NCBI GenBank assembly: GCA_017937765.1
Contig: JAGBCY010000033.1
Location: forward strand, 1 to 64,000
Direction of reading: 5' to 3'
DNA: 64,000 bases
Origin: Alistipes sp.
GTDB lineage: Bacteria; Bacteroidota; Bacteroidia; Bacteroidales; Rikenellaceae
Shown here: positions 58,134-64,000 of the stretch, one piece after another
How positions within the stretch are numbered: position 1 is the stretch's first letter
Layout: each line of letters begins with the position of its first letter
Translations under genes and position numbers: made by a program
The notes under the pieces: generated by a model
Told to the model about the DNA's origin: nothing
Seen by the model: only the letters and a program-made list of their open reading frames with translations
The model's database searches: none

Positions 58134-60236
58134 ATGAATAGAATGAAATGGTTTGTGGCTCTTGTCGTGACCATCGTTGCAATGGCTTGTAATCCCGAAC
58201 CCGAACCCGAACCCACGCCCACGCCCGAGGGCCTCACGTTCGAGACGACGATTGTGGCCACGACGCGCACGACCGTAACCTTCGACGTGGTGCCGTCGGA
58301 CGAGGAGGCTGCATATTTCTGCTACGTTATGGAGCGCGAGGAGGTCGATGATTTTACGAAGGATAGGTATCTCATTGCCACCATCTTACAGACACTCACC
58401 GAGGAGGCGTCGAACGTGGGCAAGACCTTCGAGGAGTATATGTCCACGGTCGTTGACCGCGGCACAGTGGACGACGGCTCGTTCTCGGGCCTTGCGATGG
58501 ATAGCGAGTACTACCTCCTTGTCTTTGGTGTCGACGAGGCGCGCGGCTATGCTGCGAGCACCGAGCTTCAGAAAACCCCCTTCCGCACGGCAAACGCCAC
58601 AGCGTCGGAGTGTAGGTTCGAGGTGGTGACCACGGTCGAGGATAACAACGTCACCTTCGAGGTGTCGCCCACGGATAAGGAGACGCTATGGTACCTATGC
58701 ACGCTACGCGCCGAGGCCTACGACTTCTACACTAACGACCCCGAGGGCTACCAGATGACGGTGCAGGGCTTCTACGAGTACTACTTCTCCGAGGAGATCT
58801 CGAGCTATCAGCAGGCAGGCTATACCACCGAGCAGATTATCGCTGCGCTGATACATAGCGGCGACCTTGTGCTCGAGGCTAAGGGCTTGAATGCTAATAC
58901 CGAGCACGTCTATCTCATCGCGGGCTTGGAGCTTGACGAGGAGGGTATCACCATCGTCACTCCTGTTGCGGAGGGTCGCTATACTACGGGCGATGCTGCC
59001 AAGTCGGAGATGACCTTCGACATCAAGGTGTGGGATATCGAGCAGATGACTGCCTCGGTGTCGATCACGCCCTCGAACAACGTCGACACCTATTGTGCGC
59101 TGATTCAGCCGTGGGATGGTGTGAGCACCGCGGATGAGGTTATGCACCAGATTGTCGACCAGTGGGGTGGCTGGATGGATATTATGGCCAACGACCGCGG
59201 CCCTGTGGAGCACTCCGGAGCCAATAAGTTCAAGCTCCCGGCGGCCGATACGCTCTACTACGTCATCGCCTTTGGCTACAAGGGCGGCATCACCACGGAG
59301 GCTGCGATGGTGACGTTCCGCACGCTGCCGGGCGGTAGTGTCGAGGATGTGAACTTCGAGATAACAACCTTGTCGGCAACATCTTACGGCTTTACGATGA
59401 ATATTTCGTCGTCGGATCCCACGATCTACTACATCCCGGGCGTATGCCTTGCCGAGGAGTACGAAGAGGCGGAGTTTGTGGCTATGGAGGAGGAGACGTT
59501 CAACTACTTCTATACGGGCTCCAAGGACTTTAATCCGAGCATCACCGTCGCCGAGGTCCTCGACCAGTACTACTACAACGGCAACTGCACGGTGGAGGTC
59601 TCGGGCCTCATCCCCGATCGTGAGTTTATGGGCTACGTCTACGCCCTCGATACGGCCACGGGCAAGGTGTCTAAGTGCTTCACGTTCGATAACATAGCTC
59701 GCACCTTAGCCCTCGGCTCGGTGAGCCCCACGGTGGAGCTCGTTGGCTACTACTCGGGCGACGAGGAGGCGGGCTCGATCTTCGGCCAGCCCGCGGCAAC
59801 GGCAGGTAAGGCCATCACCGTGGTTAAGTATAACGACCTCGATGGTGCCCGCACGCTCTACACTACGATGATTGGTGGCGACTGTACAAACTCGGTTGCC
59901 TACTCCGATGCCGAGCTGTGGAACATCGCGGGAAGCTACTGGAATACCTGCAACATAGCGCAGCCCTACTCGTTCTATACTGCCGAGTGGAACGTCGAGC
60001 AGACAGCCCTCGCCTACGCCACCGATATGGAGGGACGAATGGGTGCCATCGGCCGCCTGTACACACTCCCCACGGCCGACACGAAGAGCCCTATCTCGGA
60101 GCTTAAGACGTTGGTTGATAGGCTGAACGAGGAGTCGAAGGCCTCGACCCTCGCCCTACCCTCGTCGCTCGTTGTCGACCCCGATGCTGTGCCCGCACCG
60201 AGTAAGCTCCGCGCCACGATTGTGCCCGTGGAGTAG
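58134..60236 (+). CDS. Large modular surface lipoprotein
   Basis: 700 aa from the ATG at 58134 (upstream in-frame TTGs are unlikely starts). Lipobox VAMAC, then an E-P repeat spacer (NPEPEPEPTPTPEG). At least four similar modules of ~115-135 residues start near residues 33, 159, 293 and 406, each opening with a xxFExxx strand and a P-S/T-D/N turn followed by YxC or Y-rich strands (FDVVPSDEEAAYFCYVME, FEVSPTDKETLWYLCTL, VSITPSNNVDTYCALI). They resemble fibronectin-like beta-sandwiches. The last ~170 residues are different. Likely a surface adhesin or binding protein; no catalytic motif. Confidence 0.8.
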   Translation: MNRMKWFVALVVTIVAMACNPEPEPEPTPTPEGLTFETTIVATTRTTVTFDVVPSDEEAAYFCYVMEREEVDDFTKDRYLIATILQTLTEEASNVGKTFEEYMSTVVDRGTVDDGSFSGLAMDSEYYLLVFGVDEARGYAASTELQKTPFRTANATASECRFEVVTTVEDNNVTFEVSPTDKETLWYLCTLRAEAYDFYTNDPEGYQMTVQGFYEYYFSEEISSYQQAGYTTEQIIAALIHSGDLVLEAKGLNANTEHVYLIAGLELDEEGITIVTPVAEGRYTTGDAAKSEMTFDIKVWDIEQMTASVSITPSNNVDTYCALIQPWDGVSTADEVMHQIVDQWGGWMDIMANDRGPVEHSGANKFKLPAADTLYYVIAFGYKGGITTEAAMVTFRTLPGGSVEDVNFEITTLSATSYGFTMNISSSDPTIYYIPGVCLAEEYEEAEFVAMEEETFNYFYTGSKDFNPSITVAEVLDQYYYNGNCTVEVSGLIPDREFMGYVYALDTATGKVSKCFTFDNIARTLALGSVSPTVELVGYYSGDEEAGSIFGQPAATAGKAITVVKYNDLDGARTLYTTMIGGDCTNSVAYSDAELWNIAGSYWNTCNIAQPYSFYTAEWNVEQTALAYATDMEGRMGAIGRLYTLPTADTKSPISELKTLVDRLNEESKASTLALPSSLVVDPDAVPAPSKLRATIVPVE

Positions 60237-60267
60237 CCGCTGGGGCGTGAAAATAGCTCAGCAATAG

Positions 60268-60297
60268 GAGGCTGGATGGTTTTTTCCATCCGGCCTC
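60268..60297 (+). terminator. Terminator after the modular lipoprotein gene
   Basis: GAGGCTGGATGG (60268-60279) pairs over 12 bp (one G-U) with CCATCCGGCCTC (60286-60297) around a T6 loop; ATATTGTTTTGG follows. Confidence 0.85.
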
Positions 60298-60409
60298 ATA
60301 TTGTTTTGGCGAGATAAAATAATACAAAAACAATATTTCAGATTAAAAAAATATCTTTTTTCGGTTTTACATAACAATTTTTTCATATTTGCCTGAAAAT
60401 ATTTCATAG

Positions 60410-60673
60410 GTGTGGCGTCGCGAGATGCCGTTGACATACAACGCCGACAAGACAAAACTCACCTGGAAGTACGAGACAGACCACAACCTTCATAAAATCC
60501 ACTGGGACACCCACCCCGACTTTAACAATCCGCCCAGCATCACGTAGACAGGATGCAACACCTCGCAGGCGGTAATCTATGTGGTGAAAGATAGTAAGTC
60601 GCTCGGCGAAAGCCCTCTGTATATCAACTACAAAGTCGACTACAAAGCGTTCCACAGGCTTGGCCGATGGTGA
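60410..60673 (+). pseudogene. Decayed coding remnant with in-frame stop
   Basis: In one frame, from a GTG at 60410 or ATG at 60425, the sequence reads like protein (TYNADKTKLTWKYETDHN) up to a TAG at 60545-60547, then resumes (VIYVVKDSKSLGESPLYINY) to a TGA at 60671-60673. Word choice is coding-like on both sides of the stop. It may be the front part of a gene whose back part is the ORF at 60660-60983, now split by a stop and a frameshift. The gap 60298-60409 before it is AT-rich with no clear gene. Confidence 0.4.
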
Positions 60674-60983
60674 TGGTGGCTGGAGCTTGCTCGAGGAGAT
60701 GCTCAACGACAACATCTATTACAAAACCTTTGCGGGCGAAGCTAAGATTCGTGCCGTTAGGGAGGCGAGTCTGAACGTCGTTGCCGAGAGTGCGTGGCGC
60801 GATACGCTCAAGAGCCTTATAGCTAACTACTCTGGTCGCAAGACCGCGTCGAGCTATATCGTGGCATTGGGCTACAATGTGAGTGATCACCTGTCGGTGG
60901 GTCTATATATCCACGACGGCGTGTGGGATACCTTCGAGGATGTAGATGCTAAGAAGGCTGAGCTTATGGCTGCTGAGAAGTAG
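60660..60983 (+). CDS. Short ORF of unknown function, possibly the 3' part of a broken gene
   Basis: 107 codons from a TTG (first ATG at 60700). Predicted protein is soluble and helical (LLEEMLNDNIYYKTFAGEAK, IRAVREASLNVV), ending DVDAKKAELMAAEK. Codon choice is like the host's, and a perfect terminator follows 23 bp after its stop codon, so a transcript ends here. Lack of a good start codon and the coding remnant directly upstream suggest truncation. Not recognised. Confidence 0.5.
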   Translation: MADGDGGWSLLEEMLNDNIYYKTFAGEAKIRAVREASLNVVAESAWRDTLKSLIANYSGRKTASSYIVALGYNVSDHLSVGLYIHDGVWDTFEDVDAKKAELMAAEK

Positions 60984-61005
60984 TCTTGGGATGAGTATAA
61001 AAGAG

Positions 61006-61032
61006 TAGGGCGTTGGTCACTCCAACGCCCTA
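61006..61032 (+). terminator. Terminator hairpin
   Basis: TAGGGCGTTGG (61006-61016) pairs perfectly over 11 bp with CCAACGCCCTA (61022-61032), followed by ATTCTTTG. Also placed to end the DUF3467 gene on the other strand. Confidence 0.85.
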
Positions 61033-61076
61033 ATTCTTTGATGCTTAGTGATGAACAGTCTCAAAAGGCTGGGTCA

Positions 61077-61382
61077 CTACGCCTGGCCCTTGTGACCGAA
61101 GGGGTCGAGCATAGGCTGCTTGGCCTGCACGTTGATGGTGCCGAAGCTGCTCTCATAGCGTGTAATGTTCTCCTGCAGAGAGAGTAACAGACGCTTGGCG
61201 TGCTCGGGCGTGAGTACCACGCGGCTCTTCACGCGTGCCTTAGGAAGGCCTGGAAGCATAGTTGCAAAGTCGAGGATAAACTCCGATGATGAGTGGGCGA
61301 TGATTGCCAAATTGCAGTAGTTGCCCTGAGCAACCTGCTCGTCAAGCTGTATCTCAATACCCTGTTTCTTGTTCTCGTTCAT
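61077..61382 (-). CDS. DUF3467 family protein
   Basis: 101 aa, cytosolic. Family patterns: IQLDEQVAQGNYCNLAIIAH, EFILDFATMLPG, and RVVLTPEHAKRLLLSLQENI. DUF3467 proteins are small and common in Bacteroidota; function unknown. Own promoter on the minus strand, convergent with the ORF ending at 60983. Confidence 0.9.
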   Translation of the reverse strand: MNENKKQGIEIQLDEQVAQGNYCNLAIIAHSSSEFILDFATMLPGLPKARVKSRVVLTPEHAKRLLLSLQENITRYESSFGTINVQAKQPMLDPFGHKGQA

Positions 61383-61415
61383 AGCGTTAAAATGTTTAAT
61401 GTGATAAAAACCGAG

Positions 61416-61447
61416 TAAAGATAGTGATTATTTTGCGAACAACCAAA
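61416..61447 (-). promoter_or_regulatory. Promoter of the DUF3467 gene
   Basis: Minus strand: TTTG (61447-61444), 20-nt spacer, TATCTTTA (61423-61416), the -7 box one base off consensus. Confidence 0.6.
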
Positions 61448-61495
61448 TTTATTGGCCGATGTCGGCCGATGCGACGAAATGGCAAGAAAATAGGG

Positions 61496-61534
61496 TGATA
61501 TAATTTATTATATCACAAAAAATTTGTAACTTTG
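61496..61534 (+). promoter_or_regulatory. Perfect palindrome and -7 element upstream of the LysE-type gene
   Basis: TGATATAA (61496-61503) and TTATATCA (61508-61515) are perfect inverted repeats around TTTA, ending 11 nt before TAACTTTG (61527-61534). The palindrome covers the place where the -33 element would be, so it is a good candidate operator for a dimeric repressor or activator. No regulator gene lies beside it. Confidence 0.5.
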
Positions 61535-61622
61535 CCACAATATATGCACCTGTGCCAAAACGTCGCTGTTTGATGACGGTTGAAGAACCCGATCGGGCGT
61601 GGGTGATAAACGATGAATTGCT

Positions 61623-62489
61623 ATGATTGTTGAGATATTACAGATACTTTTCGGCGGCCTGTGTGTGGGCTTGGCATCCTCGGTGACGGTGGGTCCCGTT
61701 GCGGTGCTCTGCATCCAGCGCACGCTGAGCAAGGGACATCTCTCGGGGCTTATGTCTGGCTTGGGCATCGCCTGTGCCGACACCATTATGGCGATTCTCG
61801 CCTTCTCGGTATATGCCCTTTTGAAGGAGTACATCGACGAGTACAACACCATCATCCAGCTCTGTGGCGGCATCTTTGTCGTCATCGTCGGCATCTTCAT
61901 CTTCTTCAAAAACCCCGTGCCGCAGATTCGCAAGAACCGCGCAGGACATAGTGCCTTGTGGCAGGATTTCGTCTCGATGTTCGGCTTCACGTTGGCTAAC
62001 TTCGTGGTTGTCATCCCCTATATCCTCGCCTTCTTCACGATGTTTAATATCGACCTTTCGGTCTCGGAGCCTACGGCGGAGCCTCAGGCAGAGGTCGTTG
62101 CGGTGGAGGCTGTGGCCGAGGAGGGCGCGGAGGAGGTAGTTGCCGAGAGCATCGACTATGGCGTTATCGACCACACGGCTGCGGCTGCGGCCTTCGAGGA
62201 GAGCATTGCCGAGGCAGAGGCTGCGGATGAGAGTGTCGAGGCTGATGCCGAGGTGGCGGTCGAGCAGAACGCCGAGGCTCAGCCGTTGATTGGCCGTATG
62301 ACGCGTAACACGTTGGTTATTGGAGGTTTTATGCTCGGTGCGGTGCTCTGGTGGCTGGCCCTTACGTCGCTTATCAACATCTTCCGTCGTGGCTTCCGTC
62401 CGCGCCATATGCTCACGATCAACCACATCGCGGGCGTTGTCATCAGCGCGCTGGGTCTCTATACCCTTCTTTCGGTAATAATAAGTTAA
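61623..62489 (+). CDS. LysE-type exporter with an acidic Ala/Glu-rich insert
   Basis: 288 aa; LysE/RhtB-like proteins usually have ~200-215. Hydrophobic segments at ~4-30 (GGLCVGLASSVTVGPVAVLC), 40-65, 72-95 and 115-142, then an insert of ~74 residues (147-220) rich in Ala and Glu (AVEAVAEEGAEEVVAESI), then two more segments (LVIGGFMLGAVLWWLAL and HIAGVVISALGLYTLLS). The helix spacing and N-terminal TVGPVAV fit amino-acid exporters. The insert should form a charged loop between helices; its role is unknown. Next gene, cmk, starts 6 bp on. Confidence 0.85.
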   Translation: MIVEILQILFGGLCVGLASSVTVGPVAVLCIQRTLSKGHLSGLMSGLGIACADTIMAILAFSVYALLKEYIDEYNTIIQLCGGIFVVIVGIFIFFKNPVPQIRKNRAGHSALWQDFVSMFGFTLANFVVVIPYILAFFTMFNIDLSVSEPTAEPQAEVVAVEAVAEEGAEEVVAESIDYGVIDHTAAAAAFEESIAEAEAADESVEADAEVAVEQNAEAQPLIGRMTRNTLVIGGFMLGAVLWWLALTSLINIFRRGFRPRHMLTINHIAGVVISALGLYTLLSVIIS

Positions 62490-62495
62490 CATACA

Positions 62496-63191
62496 ATGGA
62501 TAACAAGCGAATAATAATTGCTATCGACGGTCACTCGTCGTGTGGAAAGAGTACGTTTGCCAAGCTCATTGCGGCACGTCTCGGCTATATATTCATCGAC
62601 ACGGGCGCGATGTATCGTGCCGTCACGCTCTATGCCCTCGAGCACGGAGCCATCACCTCGGGTATCGTCGACGACGAGGCCGTGGCAGTTATGCTCGGCG
62701 ACATACACATCGACTTCCGCTTCAACCCCGAGCGCGGTGCCAGCGACATATACGTCAATGGCGATCTTGTCGAGGGTAAGATTCGTACCATCGAGGTGAG
62801 CAACTGCGTGAGTGCCGTGAGCTCGATTGCTGCCGTGAGAGAGAAGCTCGTGGCTATGCAGCAGGAGATGGGCCGCAAGCGCGGCGTGGTGATGGATGGC
62901 CGCGATATCGGCACGGTGGTATTCCCTGAGGCCGAGCTTAAGATCTATATGACGGCCGACCCGATGGTGCGTGCCGAGCGTCGCTATAAGGAGCTCACGG
63001 AGAAGGGCGATAGGGTGACCTTAGAGGAGATCTACGAGAATGTGGTGTCGCGCGACAAGGCTGATACGACGCGTAAGATATCGCCGTTGCGTAAGGCCGA
63101 CGACGCCATCGTGTTGGATAACTCACATATGACGCTCGAGGAGCAGATGGAGTGGTTCAGCGAGCAGTATCGCCGTGTTATCAATGGGTAG
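62496..63191 (+). CDS. cmk: Cytidylate kinase
   Basis: Phosphorylates CMP and dCMP. 231 aa, usual length. P-loop IAIDGHSSCGKST (residues ~7-19), DTGAMYRAVTLYAL, and the GRDIGTVVFPEAELKIYMTA strand, RRYKEL lid. Likely one transcript with the LysE-type gene and ispH. Confidence 0.96.
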   Translation: MDNKRIIIAIDGHSSCGKSTFAKLIAARLGYIFIDTGAMYRAVTLYALEHGAITSGIVDDEAVAVMLGDIHIDFRFNPERGASDIYVNGDLVEGKIRTIEVSNCVSAVSSIAAVREKLVAMQQEMGRKRGVVMDGRDIGTVVFPEAELKIYMTADPMVRAERRYKELTEKGDRVTLEEIYENVVSRDKADTTRKISPLRKADDAIVLDNSHMTLEEQMEWFSEQYRRVING

Positions 63192-63192
63192 T

Positions 63193-64000
63193 ATGGAGGT
63201 TAGGATCGACGATAACTCGGGCTTCTGCTTCGGCGTTGTCCGCGCCATTGGCGAGGCGGAGGAGGCACTGCGCGCCACGGGCGAGGTATGCTCGTTGGGC
63301 GATATCGTGCATAACCGTGTTGAGGTGCAACGCCTCGAGGAGTTGGGCCTGCGTACCGTCACCCACGACGATATGCCCTCGCTCGCGGGACGTACGCTCC
63401 TTATCCGTGCTCACGGCGAGCCTCCTGCAACGTATGCTCGCGCTAAGGAGTTGTGTATCAATGTTATTGACGCTACGTGTCCCGTTGTTGCGCGCCTGCA
63501 ACGTAGACTCAGGGAGGCCTACGAGCATATGCAGCGCGTGGGTGGCAGCGTGGTGCTTTTAGGTAAGCGTGGCCACGCCGAGGTCATCGGACTCACGGGA
63601 CAGGTAGACGACGATGTGCGTGTGGTGGAGAGCGTTGCCGACCTCGAGGGTGTCGACTTCAGCCGCCCGATATATCTGTTGTCGCAGACGACCCAGAGCA
63701 TCGAGCTCTTCAATAGCCTCGCTGCGGAGATTCGTAGTCGCGTAGACGAGGGTGTTGAGGTTACGATCGACGACACGATCTGTCGCCGTGTGGCGGGCAG
63801 GGAGTCGTCGCTGGCAGAGTTTTCGAAGGGTGTCGATGTAGTGCTCTTTGTTGCGGGGCGTAAGTCGTCGAACGGCCGCGTGCTCTACGACGTGTGCCGC
63901 AGGGCCAATAGCCGCACCTACCATATCGAGGAGGCCTCGGAGATAGATTCTAAGTGGCTTGAGGGTGCTAAGAGCGTGGGCATCTGTGGTGCCACCTCCA
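63193..64000 (+). CDS. ispH: 4-hydroxy-3-methylbut-2-enyl diphosphate reductase (3' end outside window)
   Basis: Last step of the MEP isoprenoid pathway; [4Fe-4S] enzyme. The frame stays open to the window edge (269 codons, truncated). Cluster cysteines: Cys12 in SGFCFGVVRAI, then DATCPVV and DDTICRR. HNRVEVQRLEELG and LIRAHGEPP are further family marks, and KSVGICGATS at the edge matches the substrate-binding end. With the ATG at 63193 the first Cys falls at position 12, as in E. coli; an in-frame ATG at 63184 inside cmk would add three residues. Confidence 0.95.
   Translation, partial: MEVRIDDNSGFCFGVVRAIGEAEEALRATGEVCSLGDIVHNRVEVQRLEELGLRTVTHDDMPSLAGRTLLIRAHGEPPATYARAKELCINVIDATCPVVARLQRRLREAYEHMQRVGGSVVLLGKRGHAEVIGLTGQVDDDVRVVESVADLEGVDFSRPIYLLSQTTQSIELFNSLAAEIRSRVDEGVEVTIDDTICRRVAGRESSLAEFSKGVDVVLFVAGRKSSNGRVLYDVCRRANSRTYHIEEASEIDSKWLEGAKSVGICGATS

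Overview
The window is a stretch of chromosome from a Bacteroidota bacterium, most likely a Bacteroidales of the Alistipes (Rikenellaceae) type. Signs of this are Bacteroidota promoters of the form TTTG-(19 to 21 nt)-TAnnTTTG before many genes, weak or absent Shine-Dalgarno sites, many SPII lipoproteins, a eukaryote-like IleRS, paired GH92/GH97 glycosidases, IorAB, and a visibly GC-rich coding style. The family assignment is an inference. I see no tRNA, rRNA, CRISPR array, insertion sequence, integrase or phage gene.

Layout. 1-2.9 kb: a 53-bp tandem repeat, then tpiA and lysS on the minus strand. 2.9-11.2 kb (plus): a MATE exporter behind a structured leader, a lipoprotein, a NagB-like/PIG-L fusion next to a canonical nagB, and an ECF sigma/anti-sigma cassette with two exported proteins. 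11.2-24.8 kb (minus): an OmpP1/FadL-type porin and a Tyr/Pro/Gly-rich lipoprotein, recR-batE-batD, class I fumarase, an NSS symporter, folB-tyrS and dnaX. 25-31 kb: a phosphoesterase, a tiny lipoprotein, comF-priA and a YitT protein. 30.8-38.2 kb (minus): rlmN-GH97-GH92-GH92, a tightly packed glycosidase operon. 38.4-41.1 kb (plus): tonB, hflX-upp. 41.2-46.2 kb (minus): etfB-etfA-acyl-CoA dehydrogenase and a glycosyltransferase. 46.3-47.6 kb has no protein gene but holds a strong candidate structured RNA and a G-rich, C-poor stretch. 47.6-64 kb (plus): yebC, ileS, a DksA-like protein, iorA-iorB-aminotransferase, a CoA-transferase, a large modular lipoprotein, a decayed ORF, DUF3467, a LysE-type exporter, cmk and the start of ispH.

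Metabolic theme. Aminotransferase + IorAB + CoA-transferase make a plausible route from aromatic or branched amino acids to 2-oxoacids, acyl-CoA and free acid with substrate-level energy capture. The EtfAB/acyl-CoA dehydrogenase operon could add or remove electrons at the acyl-CoA level. The two GH92 enzymes, GH97, NagB and the PIG-L fusion point to use of host or dietary glycans and amino sugars.

Most notable: (1) a candidate ~260-nt RNA at 46436-46697 with a near-consensus promoter, long closing helices and a U-tract; (2) an A10 run in dnaX, at the end of the clamp-loader core, where either neighbouring frame stops within four codons, as expected for slippage-made gamma; (3) a NagB domain whose catalytic Asp and His are both Gln, fused to a PIG-L deacetylase and encoded beside an intact nagB; (4) a terminator-bearing leader before the MATE gene with a possible pseudoknot; (5) several intergenic tandem repeats, including a 37-bp minisatellite inside the ior leader.
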